Assembly (NCBI GenBank): GCA_040954595.2 | Contig: CM082577.2 | Location: forward strand, 5,890,001-5,954,000 | Direction of reading: 5' to 3' | Origin: Balanoglossus misakiensis | Lineage: Eukaryota; Hemichordata | DNA length: 64,000 nt | Part shown: in pieces, positions 25,701-38,179 of the stretch | How positions within the stretch are numbered: the first letter of the stretch is position 1 | How the letters are laid out: each line of letters opens with the position of its first letter | The notes under the pieces: generated by a model | What the model saw: the letters and a program-made list of their open reading frames with translations, nothing else | Told to the model about the DNA's origin: nothing | Database searches by the model: none | Position numbers and translations under genes: made by a program

Positions 25701-28700
25701 TTTGAAAAAATCATGGGTTATAGCTCATGAAAATCATCAAAAAATGACAATTTTTCGACTTTGCGAAATCTCAAAATTTCGTCGATTTTTGAAAAAATCA
25801 TGGGTTATAGCTCATGAAAATCATCAAAAACTGACAATTTTTCGACTTTGCGAAATCTCAAAATTTCGTCGATTTTTGAAAAAATCATGGGTTATAGCTC
25901 ATGAAAATCATAAAAAACTGACAATTTTTCGACTTTGCGAAATCTCAAAATTTCGTCGATTTTTGAAAAAATCATGGGTTATAGCTCATGAAAATCATCA
26001 AAAAATGACAATTTTTCGACTTTGCGAAATCTCAAAATTTCGTCGATTTTTGAAAAAATCATGGGTTATAGCTCATGAAAATCATCAAAAAATGACAATT
26101 TTTCGACTTTGCGAAATCTCAAAATTTCGTCGATTTTTGAAAAAATCATGGGTTATAGCTCATGAAAATCATCCAGAAATGACAATTTTTCGACTTTGCG
26201 AAATCTCAAAATTTCTTCATTTTTTTGAAAATATCATGGGTTATAGCTCATGAAAATCATCCAGAAATGACAATTTTTCGACTTTGCGAAATCTCAAAAT
26301 TTCTTCATTTTTTTGAAAAAAACCATGGGTTATAGCTCATGAAAATCATCCAGGAATGACAATTTTTCGACTTTGCGAAATCTCAAAATTTCGTCGATTT
26401 TTGAAAAAATCATGGGTTATAGCTCATGAAAATCATCAAAAAATGACAATTTTTCGACTTTGCGAAATCTCAAAATTTCGTCGATTTTTGAAAAAATCAT
26501 GGGTTATAGCTCATGAAAATCATCAAAAAATGACAATTTTTCGACTTTGCGAAATCTCAAAATTTCGTCGATTTTTGAAAAAATCATGGGTTATAGCTCA
26601 TGAAAATCATCAAAAAATGACAATTTTTCGACTTTGCGAAATATCAAAATTTCGTCGATTTTTGAAAAAAATCATGGGTTATAGCTCATGAACATCATCC
26701 AGAAATGACAATTTTTCGACTTTGCGAAATCTCAAAATTTCTTCATTTTTTTGTAAAAACCATGGGTTATAGCTCATGAAAATCATCCAGAAATGACAAT
26801 TTTTCGACTTTGCGAAATCTCAAAATTTCTTCATTTTTTTGAAAAAATCATGGGTTATAGCTCATGAAAATCATCCAGAAATGACAATTTTTCGACTTTG
26901 CGAAATATCAAAATTTCTTCATTTTTTTGAAAAAACCATGGGTTATAGCTCATGAAAATCATCCAGAAATGACAATTTTTCGGCTTTGCGAAATATCAAA
27001 ATTTCTTCATTTTTTTGAAAAAACCATGGGTTATAGCTCATGAAAATCATCCAGAAATGACAATTTTTCGACTTTGCGAAATATCAAAATTTCTTCATTT
27101 TTTTGAAAAAACCATGGGTTATAGCTCATGAAAATCATCCAGAAATGACAATTTTTCGACTTTGCGAAATATCAAAATTTCTTCATTTTTTTGAAAAAAC
27201 CATGGGTTATAGCTCATGAAAATCATCCAGAAATGACAATTTTTCGACTTTGCGAAATTTCAAAATTTCTTCATTTTTTTGAAAAAACCATGGGTTATAG
27301 CTCATGAAAATCATCCACAAATGACAATTTTTCGACTTTGCGAAATATCAAAATTTCTTCATTTTTTTGAAAAAACCATGGGTTATAGCTCATGAAAATC
27401 ATCCACAAATGACAATTTTTCGACTTTGCGAAATCTCAAAATTTCGTCGATTTTTGAAAAAATCATGGGTTATAGCTCATGAAAATCATCCAGAAATGAC
27501 AATTTTTCGACTTTGCGAAATCTCAAAATTTCGTCGATTTTTGAAAAAATCATGGGTTATAGCTCATGAAAATCATCAAAAAATGACAATTTTTCGACTT
27601 TGCGAAATTTCAAAATATCTTCATTTTTTTGAAAAAACCATGGGTTATAGCTCATGAAAATCATCCAGAAATGACAATTTTTCGACTTTGCGAAATCTCA
27701 AAATTTCGTCGATTTTTAAAAAAATCATGGGTTATAGCTCATGAAAATCATCAAAAACTGACAATTTTTCGACTTTGCGAAATCTCAAAATTTCGTCGAT
27801 TTTTGAAAAAATCATGGGTTATAGCTCATGAAAATCATCAAAAACTGACAATTTTTCGACTTTGCGAAATCTCAAAATTTCGTCGATTTTTTAAAAAATC
27901 ATGGGTTATAGCTCATGAAAATCATCAAAAAATGACAATTTTTCGACTTTGCGAAATATCAAAATTTCGTCGATTTTTGAAAAAATCATGGGTTATAGCT
28001 CATGAACATCATCCAGAAATGACAATTTTTCGACTTTGCGAAATCTCAAAATTTCTTCATTTTTTTGTAAAAACCATGGGTTATAGCTCATGAAAATCAT
28101 CCAGAAATGACAATGTTTCGACTTTGCGAAATCTCAAAATTTCGTCGATTTTTGAAAAAATCATGGGTTATAGCTCATGAAAATCATCAAAAAATGACAA
28201 TTTTTCGACTTTGCGAAATCTCAAAATTTCTTCATTTTTTTGAAAAAACCATGGGTTATAGCTCATGAAAATCATCCAGAAATGACAATTTTTCGACTTT
28301 GCGAAATATCAAAATTTCTTCATTTTTTGAAAAAACCATGGGTTATAGCTCATGAAAATCATCCAGAAATGACAATTTTTCGACTTTGCGAAATATCAAA
28401 ATTTCTTCATTTTTTTGAAAAAACCATGGGTTATAGCTCATGAAAATCATCCAGAAATGACAATTTTTCGACTTTGCGAAATCTCAAAATTTCGTCAATT
28501 TTTGAAAAAATCATGGGTTATAGCTCATGAAAATCATCCAGAAATGACAATTTTTCGACTTTGCGAAATCTCAAAATTTCGTCGATTTTTGAAAAAATCA
28601 TGGGTTATAGCTCATGAAAATCATCAAAAAATGACAATTTTTCGACTTTGCGAAATCTCAAAATTTCGTCGATTTTTGAAAAAATCATGGGTTATAGCTC

Positions 28701-30393
28701 ATGAAAATCATCCAGAAATGACAATTTTTCGACTTTGCGAAATCTCAAAATTTCGTCGATTTTTGAAAAAATCATGGGTTATAGCTCATGAAAATCATCC
28801 AGAAATGACAATTTTTCGACTTTGCCAAATCTCAAAATTTCGTCGATTTTTGAAAAAAATCATGGGTTATAGCTCATGAAAATCATCCAGAAATGACAAT
28901 TTTTCGACTTTGCGAAATCTCAAAATTTCGTCGATTTTTGAAAAAATCATGGGTTATAGCTCATGAAAATCATCAAAAAATGACAATTTTTCGACTTTGC
29001 GAAATCTCAAAATTTCGTCGATTTTTGAAAAAATCATGGGTTATAGCTCATGAAAATCATCCAGAAAAGACAATTTTTCGACTTTGCGAAATATCAAAAT
29101 TTCTTCATTTTTTTGTAAAAACCATGGGTTATAGCTCATGAAAATCATCCAGAAATGACAATTTTTCGACTTTGCGAAATATCAAAATTTCTTCATTTTT
29201 TTGAAAAAACCATGGGTTATAGCTCATGAAAATCATCCAGAAATGACAATTTTTCGACTTTGCGAAATCTCAAAATTTCTTCATTTTTTTGAAAAAATCA
29301 TGGGTTATAGCTCATGAAAATCATCCAGAAATGACAATTTTTCGACTTTGCGAAATCTCAAAATTTCGTCGATTTTTGAAAAAAATCATGGGTTATAGCT
29401 CATGAAAATCATCCAGAAATGACAATTTTTCGACTTTGCGAAATATCAAAATTTCGTCGATTTTTGAAAAAATCATGGGTTATAGCTCATGAAAATCATC
29501 CAGAAATGACAATTTTTCGACTTTGCGAAATATCAAAATTTCTTCATTTTTTTGAAAAAACCATGGGTTATAGCTCATGAAAATCATCCAGAAATGACAA
29601 TTTTTCGACTTTGCGAAATATCAAAATTTCTTCATTTTTTTGAAAAAACCATGGGTTATAGCTCATGAAAATCATCCAGAAATGACAATTTTTCGACTTT
29701 GCGAAATCTCAAAATTTCGTCAATTTTTGAAAAAATCATGGGTTATAGCTCATGAAAATCATCAAAAAATGACAATTTTTCGACTTTGCGAAATCTCAAA
29801 ATTTCGTCGATTTTTGAAAAAATCATGGGTTATAGCTCATGAAAATCATCAAAAAATGACAATTTTTCGACTTTGCGAAATCTCAAAATTTCGTCGATTT
29901 TTGAAAAAATCATGGGTTATAGCTCATGAAAATCATCCAGAAATGACAATTTTTCGACTTTGCGAAATCTCAAAATTTCGTCGATTTTTGAAAAAATCAT
30001 GGGTTATAGCTCATGAAAATCATCCAGAAATGACAATTTTTCGACTTTGCCAAATCTCAAAATTTCGTCGATTTTTGAAAAAAATCATGGGTTATAGCTC
30101 ATGAAAATCATCCAGAAATGACAATTTTTCGACTTTGCGAAATCTCAAAATTTCGTCGATTTTTGAAAAAATCATGGGTTATAGCTCATGAAAATCATCA
30201 AAAAATGACAATTTTTCGACTTTGCGAAATCTCAAAATTTCGTCGATTTTTGAAAAAATCATGGGTTATAGCTCATGAAAATCATCCAGAAATGACAATT
30301 TTTCGACTTTGCGAAATCTCAAAATTTCGTCGATTTTTGAAAAAATCATGGGTTATAGCTCATGAAAATTGTCAAAAAATGACAAAATCTTGA
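22755..30393 (+). repeat. Mixed A/B satellite sector with 3,497-bp and 1,225-bp repeats of repeats
   Basis: The marker CATGAACATCATCCAG occurs near 22752, 24504, 26687 and 28001; the 24.5- and 28.0-kb copies are 3,497 bp apart in matching contexts. The run starting at 24918 recurs at 28415 (+3,497) and again at 29640 (+1,225). These offsets show large segmental duplications within the array. Confidence 0.8.
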
Positions 30394-30622
30394 CATTGCG
30401 AATTTTGGTGATTATGTCATTTTGGGGCGTTTTTCATGGGTTATAGCTTATGAAAATGTCAAAAATGACAAATTTCAGACTTTGCGAATTTTGGTGATTT
30501 TGTCATTTTGGGGCGTTTTCCATGGGTTATAGCTCATGAAAATTGTCAAAAAATGACAAATTCTTGACGTTGCGAATTTTGGAGATTTTGTCAATTTGGA
30601 CGTTTTTCATGGGTTATAGCTA
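30371..30622 (+). repeat. Diverged right-edge satellite monomers (type C)
   Basis: The array ends as it begins: type C monomers with TTTTGGGGCGTTTTTCATGGG and TTGGACGTTTTTCATGGG. The last core is cut off at GGGTTATAGCTAAATG. Confidence 0.85.
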
Positions 30623-33600
30623 AATGTAATGTTTGACATTCAAGTTGTTTCGCCTCAAAATTGAGCGAATTGGTTCAGGTGTGTTTGACTACGAGAAATG
30701 ATTCTGGAGCACGGATTCCAATCTGTAAGGACTCCCATGCTCGCCCGCGGGGACTAATAAAATTCAGCGTGAACGCAGAAAACCGTTGTGTGTGTGTACC
30801 TTATACGAGATCTTCTGATTGTGATTAATTTGCATTAGTAGGTATATCACTGCAAGTATAGGAAATGCAATCTCTGGGGCGAGAACCTGGACAGGGTTGC
30901 TCTCTTATGACATAAGTGACGCCATGGTATTTCACATCAGAAACCGTGTCATGATCAGGTTTGGTATACGAGTTGGTCCATTTTTCGGTTGTGTTTTTAT
31001 TTGTTACCTGCATGTTATCAGTATATTCATATTTTATTTGTGTATTCATTCAGGAGTTAGATTCATCTAAAATGCAGCTACAACGATCCGGAAAAGATTT
31101 ACCCCCCTTTCTTTCTTTCTTTTACCATATGAGAATGTCAGATACTAGCGTTTTATCCTAGTCGCGTTGAAGTCTTCATCTTGCACTGATACTCCCAAAG
31201 CACTCAAAACGTGTGCAAATATTTGCCTGTTAGAGCAAATGCCAATTTTACGTAAAAAACACGACATAATTGAATGCATGGCGTACTTTGAGCAAAGTAC
31301 AGTCACACTAAGATTTTGACTAAGAACTTTGCGATTCTGACAAAGTAGGTTTGGAGAACTATCATTTTTCTCCGTGGAATCGTAGGCCTATTCTACCTTA
31401 ATAAAACACCGCCCAATTTTGCCTGACTTAATAATACATATAAATGACAGTGACAAATCGATACATATTTTCAAGTGCAACGATAAAATACTTCGACCTT
31501 CTTCCGGAAACTGTCGTATCGGTCATTTATCGTAGATTCTTTTGCGAATAATGCCTCAGTCCACTCTCTCTGTGAATACAATATGGCAAAAGCATTAGTT
31601 TGAATCTGAAAGTGAAAAAGCATGAAAACACCGTGAAATGACGCCGCAACCGAGGCCTTAAAACCGATATATCTTTTTTGAGCATTATACTTGTGGTGGG
31701 ATCGGGGGGATTTTGCACCAGCGGTTACAACTCCCTCTGGGAAATAATCACTGATCAACACACCAAATGTAGAACGTCCGCCAAATCGTAGAAATCTCGT
31801 GGGGGCGCCGGAAAGTAAATCAATTTACCGATGTTTCTTTTTCCGAAATTGACTCAATTTGTTTCATATTTCTGATCATCAAATAAAACCGATCGCAGCA
31901 ACAGAAAATGAGTTCTGGCAGTGAATGGGGAATTGGAGATGTCCTGCCGTTTCGAATTTGTGTAATCCGCTAAAGGTCAACCTATGAGAGATTTTTGTAG
32001 TAATTACCGCGGGCGCGTCAACTTTCTTCGCATAGGAATGTTTCGATGGGTTAAAGGAGTTAAAATTATATAGTCATGTAGGCAAATTCAGTCTCCGTTG
32101 CTATGGAAAGCGGCCAAAATGTGAGGAAATCATGTTCTGGTTTTTATCGCACTTCCTTAAATTTTCGCGAAATTTCTAAGGATACCACTTGCAAATATTT
32201 ATTGGTTCTTTTAGACTTGGTTTGTTTGTTGAAAACTTTTCCTCGAAATTCATCCGCGAAATATTTGAGTGCTAAAAATCCACTGAGTCTACATTCATAA
32301 CGATTTAATACTTTCCCCTCTGGAAGTATATATTTCAAATACCGTGGTATAGTTTGATTCATAAGCAAAGGGACACGTCCGCGTACGTTCGGTTGCAGCA
32401 GACTTGGCGATTTTTGACATCAGGAGCGTCAATTATTTTCCAGGTTAATTGACTACTGTCGGCACACAGACACTTGACGGAGCCCTCCCGCGCCGCCCGC
32501 AGCCAGCAGCGGTTCAGCTGGTGTTAACATCCTGTCCAGCAGCGAACTCGCCACGAACTAAATAAACATATCAGGAAAACTGTTATTGGATTGTGAAATA
32601 TTAAAACTGGAGGAAAGATCGGGTATCTAAGGTTAGTAATAACTCAGCATTTCTTTTCTATCCGTCAAATATATGGTGTTTTTGAAATTGCACGTAGCAG
32701 GTGCGGTGACGGCGGAGTCTATATTAAATTTTTCTTGACAAGAACAACTCATCAATAGTTGCATGGGAGAATGTAGGTTGCTGGGGCAGCTGTCACACAT
32801 GGGAAAGATCAGACTGCAAATTAGTCCTCCTTCCTCGGTAATCTGTCTCAATCATTTTCTGCTCTCTGTCAAACTAGTTTTCTGGAAAATGTATTGAATT
32901 CTTCTTGTTTGAATTTCATCCGTTTGGGACTTTATTTCCCCCCGGACTTGATTTGCCCGTCCTGTGCATGTTTTGTTGGTGCCAAATGATTTCCTTCCGG
33001 CGAGTTGGAGTTGTCCGGGGCCGGCCGGGGGTGAACTCGTCAAACCCGTCTGTCATCAAGACGCGGAGGGACACTGAGATATGCGGCTCATTACATGGCG
33101 ACAGATCAATGCGCGCTTGGCCGCATTTGCGGTGAGGCGTGATGTGGGTTAGGTTTTGGTCAAGTTTTCGTTTCTTGCGAAGATAGAAGCTGCTACTGAG
33201 ATGATCCTGTAATAGCGTGACCCATTCATATGACATGGACGACACACCAAGCCAAGATTTTAACGTTTAGAACACCCCAGGCTTTGACGTCATCTCATAC
33301 TAATCGTTGCGCCCCCAGCGACTGACTCTTTGTTCAGAAAACCACATTATGATATTACACTTCAGATACGTACAACGTCCTGGGCGTTTTTTGTTATCAG
33401 TGACGCCATTAGTTAACCGGAAATACGTGTACAGCTACTTCCGCTAGCCTCCCCCTTTCTTCTACGACTAATGTAGGTAACGCTCCGGGATAATATTCAT
33501 CAATATTAGATCCACATTGTTTGTCTGTAATTCCCACACCTCGGATCAAATCCCACGTAAGATTATCCATATTTCATTTTGACATTTAGTTTCAATTCTT

Positions 33601-36600
33601 CTCAATAAAATCGAGATCTCCTCTTGTTTGTATGACCGATAAAATGTCAATGACCGAATTTTAAAGTATTCGGTGACGTCAGTTGTAGGTATGAGATCGA
33701 TCTGTTCTGAGAACGAAAATACATTCAACTCAAGTCATTTCTTTTTATCCGAATCTCTGCGTTCTGTGGTATTGATCGTGTCAGTTGATTTACACGTCTG
33801 ATTAGATATATTGCCATTTGTAAATATTGCTTAAAAAGTAGACAGGGTGGAAAATCATCAAAATTAATAGTGATCTTTCGTAATTCAACAAGTACTCCAC
33901 TGCGAAATTCAAGTTTAACAGCATGTTTCGAAAATGGCAGCTTGCATATGGCGGATGTTAAGGAATAAAGCACACGCCTACATGTTTAACACGCATGCAG
34001 GTGCTGATGGTGATATATTGCAGCATCACGGCATAGATGGAATTCGAATAATATTTTCAAATTATAGCAGATTTATTAAGTGCGGCGTCTAACCAACGCG
34101 TCCAGGGGACATTCCTGCGCGAATTTAATTAAACGCCAAAATGTATGAGAATGAGAAGGTGAGACAGCGTGAGATGTCTTTTGTCAGAACATGAAACGTT
34201 GTAAAATCAGGTGACACGCAGGCAACTGACTTCAATCCTGACGTCTGGGAACAAAAGCAATGATATACGGTTAATACCGAGACTGGACCTTTCACAACAC
34301 CGTGTGAACAAAAACCTGGAAATTCATCAGAACGTGTTTTGGGTCTTTTCCTCCACAGAACACAGTTTACTCTGCAATGGCGAGCATATAATTAACTCTG
34401 GATAATTAACCCCAAAAATGTGCATCTAGAGTATTTAACATTCCAATCGCTCGGGAAAGAGCCTGAAAGACAAATATGTAGTTAATTACAGAAGAATGTC
34501 GATATTGTGTAGTGTTTTAATTTGGGAATTCATTTTGCAGAGACAAATCTCCACTAGAAAAAAAAATGATTGAGAGAAAATTAGCTTCACTCGTTGGTCG
34601 CCAGTTTTGTTCTTCACCCCCCCCCCCCTCCAAGGCACATGGTTCTTCCCTTACGGAACTTTCTGTAATTACTTCTGTTAATAGTTATACTGTGGAAGTA
34701 ATCATTTCTCTGAGAGGCCATAAGTTGGTTATTCATGTCAAATTATAAAATGAATTATCTGTAAAACCTGATACCTTTCTTTGTCTTCGGATCCAGCTGT
34801 TGGAGAAATGGATTCACAAACTTCATTACATACAAAGTAGTACCAGACGCTATTAATATATAGCAAAAAATGTGAAATAGACAAAGGAAATATATTCGAT
34901 ATTCGATTCTGCTCTTTCTTATTATAAATAGCCTAAACATGTTCACTACGCGGTAAACGCTTTATTAAAATATTTCCGTCACGGTGGAGATTGAGTCTTC
35001 TCGGAATAATTTATGTCGTCCGTCGTTCATTACCCGCTCTCCATCAGGAAAGCTGTACACCCTTTCTGGAGACTATTAATCATGTCTGGGCACATATTAA
35101 GATAAAACGCTGACATTTATTCCTTGTGAATTTGCTCGCTTCCAGACCTTGGATGCGTTCAGAGGGAATGAATTGTGAAGGCCCAGCCATGAACTTGGTA
35201 AGATTCTTTTCAGAGGAGATACTAAACTAGGCTAGGCCTTCTGTGTGGTAATCGACCAAGCTGAAAAACCATGCGCGCGCTTACATCTTACCCGGGAACA
35301 ACGCCTCCGCTTTGCAGCCATGTACAGAACATATTGCAACGATTTTAGGATAATATTTAACGAAAGTAAACATCAGTTCATTGCTAATTTACTACGACAG
35401 GTTTGCAGGTTTGTTCTTTAATTTACTATGTCAATTGCAAACATTAATTGTCTTGGCGGCAACATGCATGAAGAGCTCGGTACATAAATTATTGGTTTCC
35501 AAACATCTCGTGTTTTTTTTTTGCCTGATTGGAACTAACATGTTAACAAATTTATAAACATATTTTGGTAAGTTATTCATTAGCAATACATTGCTGTTTA
35601 ATTTCGTCATTTTAAATCTTAAATGAAGTGTAAATACACTAGGACTCTTGAGAGTGGGCCTTTTTAGATTAACTGTTCATTTTGGAGCTCTTCTCCACTC
35701 CGAAATGTCTGGTCATCACGTGACAACTCCGACCTTTAGCAGAGTTGACTTCATACGGCGGTGTCATCCGCCTCATCCCCGCACGCACTTCACCCTGCAG
35801 GTGCCACGGCGCTGCACTGGCGACGATTGTTAATTTCACAGCATCGAAAACATTCCGTGCAGTTTGACTGTAGTCCGCGGGATACCATCAGCGTTAAACA
35901 TTTGCACGGACTGTCAACTTTTCGCCGGTGTCGCCATGGTGACGCGAACGTTTGTGAAGTGGGCGGAAGTGCTAAAACCAAACTATCAACAATACGTTAT
36001 GTATTAACGTTCTGCTGCGCTGGTGTTACAAAAAAAGGAAAATTGACTGCGTTATTAGAATGCTCCGTTCGAGTGTCGAGCCCACACGTGTCCGTTTGAT
36101 GTGCTGAATGGGAGAGAGAACTGACGCGTTTCGTCACGTTTGCAGGTAAGCGTTGCAAAGAGGTGACAAGCTCAGAAGATCTTGCTGTAATGCTCTCTTT
36201 TCGTGTAGTCTGGTGAACGGTAGCACGCGAAAGACGTAGACACGCGAGCTTTGTATGGGGAGTATGCAAGCGTTGCCGTGGTCGTGTCAAGGATGGTTCT
36301 AAAAAAGGAATATCATACATTTTAAAGGGGATCTTTCCATTTTGCCGGATATCATTTCCTGACAACGTGTCGTTTCATCGTGGCGCGTGCCTGACTCAGT
36401 AACACCGCTGTTCTGTCACATTTTCCTTCAGCCCACCGCCGGCGAGCCATGCAAGTTCATCTGCGCGTCAACCATTATTTCGCCGGGAGCAAAATGCTTG
36501 ATAAACATTCGCGTATTTAATTCAGTGTGGTTTATTTTTAACTTCTTTGTCCCTCTTAAGTGATATTTTCGATCTGGAAGATAACACATTTTGTACATTG

Positions 36601-37363
36601 AAACAGAAACCCCACGAACTCATTCGCACTCGTATAGGTGCGTACAAGTACATAGTGTACTATCGTAGGAGAAGAAAATCGATTTGTGTATTTAACTTTC
36701 ATTCAAACCCGGATGATTACCTTAAACGTATCTTTCTGAATTGAGGTTAAATTTCCAAACGAGTGGCGCAAATCAAACTCTGTGTATTAAAACCTGCGAG
36801 ACAGAAATTCAAATAACTCGAGAATTTCAATACGCACCGGTCTAAAGCAGCGGAACATGCACTACACAACTTGTCTTTTGCTGAGAATCGTAAATAGACC
36901 AGCCCACTAGTCGCTTTGCGATTTTGTCTCTATAAAGACTCTTAACTAATTTAGTTGTTCGCTATCTCTCAATATTGCACCTTACTTTTCGTGGGTCTGT
37001 TTGCCTTGGGTGAGTTTTGGTACTGGGTTTTAGTCAATCAACAAGTAGCGCATGCGTAACAGAAGCGTCCACAAAAAGCGCTTCTCACTCATCGCGTGTG
37101 CAGAATTGCTCCGTTCCCTAGCAACACTAGCTGGTGTCCGGGAAAAATAATCATGGCGTGTGCTGATAAACACCCACTGCACGGTTTCAATTTGCGCGAT
37201 AAAAAAAGTACAGACAATCTCGATATGGTATGAAACCCGCACTTCGAAAAAGGAAGATAAATGTTTATTTCTGACAAGCTATTATAGGATATAGGATACA
37301 ATTTATCTCCCTCGATGCAGATCGAACCAAACGCCGCCCACCGCACAACGTTCTGAGATAAAG
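30623..37363. other. Non-coding region right of the satellite
   Basis: No gene recognised. About 32460-32560 and 33000-33130 are locally GC-rich. ETS-like words (ACCGGAAAT, ACTTCCGC) lie near 33417-33447, and an X-box-like site is at 35930-35943. A pyrimidine-rich acceptor-like site near 36430 precedes only a 23-codon frame. The remaining ORFs are short and anonymous. Confidence 0.45.
35930..35943. promoter_or_regulatory. X-box-like near-palindrome
   Basis: GTCGCCATGGTGAC fits the two-half-site RFX pattern with one departure from GYTNYY-AT-RRNRAC. It lies in a GC-rich stretch without a recognised gene. Confidence 0.28.
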
Positions 37364-37520
37364 CTACTGGTGTATTATACTCTCTCACAGCCCACGGTTC
37401 GCTACAAGGCTCTTCACTGATGCGCCCTCAACTGTTTATCAAAGGAGTAGCCCCACATGCAATCAGTCCATAAGCCTGCATGGACGACGAGAGGGGCTGT
37501 GAGAGAGTCTACTGGTGTAT
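37364..37520 (+). mobile_element. ~130-bp terminal-inverted-repeat element, copy 1
   Basis: Terminal inverted repeats ACTCTCTCACAGCCC (37379-37393) and GGGCTGTGAGAGAGT (37494-37508) bound a 130-bp element. The 12-bp direct repeat CTACTGGTGTAT flanks it at 37364-37375 and 37509-37520, a likely insertion duplication with 3 nt between the left copy and the terminal repeat. A second, inverted copy lies at 46754-46891. It has no coding capacity, and I do not assign a superfamily. Confidence 0.85.
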
Positions 37521-38132
37521 ATGCAAGTGATTTCACCATGATAATGTGAGGAGTAATACTCGAGTCAGAACCGAAGATCATTCTGACTGGCCAGTTCCAC
37601 TTGACTCTGACTCTGAGGTTTATCACGAAATTGGACAGAAGCTTTGTAAACTGCAAGCTTTGTATGGCTGCTTTTAGGGATAAAGTGTACGATAGTTTCG
37701 TAAGTTGATGATGAACGCAGAATTCGCTCACCCGGCACCAGGGCAAACGCCCTCCAGTGGTGAAAACCGCACTTCCAATATTTACGATCCGCGCCAGACC
37801 CCAATGCACAATGTGAAAGTGTGTGTTTCTCCCGATCGCACTGAGCTCAGAATTTAGCCAGGGGTGTTTCGATCTGTTTAGACTAATGGGAACTGTACTG
37901 CTTTAATTGCGAAAAAAATCATAGCCATTCAGTGTTGACGCCGCAAGGCTTAGGGGGCCAATGAGCCGGATCTAAGGAGCTGCATTGGAAAGGGTCTGTC
38001 AACCCTGTTATTTGAAGACGCGTTGTATAAGAGGTACATCGCTCATCCTTGTTTAAATTATTACACGTCTTCAATTTGTGTTATAACAATAATAGAAGTT
38101 TGCTTATAGCATTGATCACAGAGAATATGTGC

Positions 38133-38179
<47 letters not shown>

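Larger units (their letters stand above)
17970..30622 (+). repeat. Satellite array of 87/88-bp monomers, about 12.6 kb
   Basis: Roughly 145 head-to-tail monomers by length, all sharing the near-invariant core CATGGGTTATAGCTCATG. There are three monomer classes. Type A (87 bp) has CATCAAAAAATGAC and TTTCGTCGATTTTTG; type B (88 bp) has CATCCAGAAATGAC and TTTCTTCATTTTTTTG with CCATGGG. Type C, diverged, has TTGTCAAAAAATGAC and TTTTGTCAATTTGG and occurs only at the two edges. Type A dominates 18340-22750. A and B interleave from 22750 to 30340, with B-rich tracts near 22880-23480, 26700-27400 and 29090-29640. The long ORFs across it arise because 87 is a multiple of 3. Not a CRISPR array: there are no unique spacers. 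Confidence 0.98.

Noticed and set aside
18335-30393. Series of 29-residue-repeat ORFs as genuine repeat-protein genes
   Set aside because: They follow directly from an 87-bp stop-free satellite unit; 88-bp monomers break the frame, and there is no promoter, splice or terminal domain. Kept only as a finding.
17970-30622. CRISPR-like array
   Set aside because: Units are contiguous near-identical monomers with no unique spacers, and the context is eukaryotic.
36430-36521. Exon after acceptor-like TTTTCCTTCAG
   Set aside because: Good acceptor shape but only 23 codons to a stop, with no donor and no family similarity.
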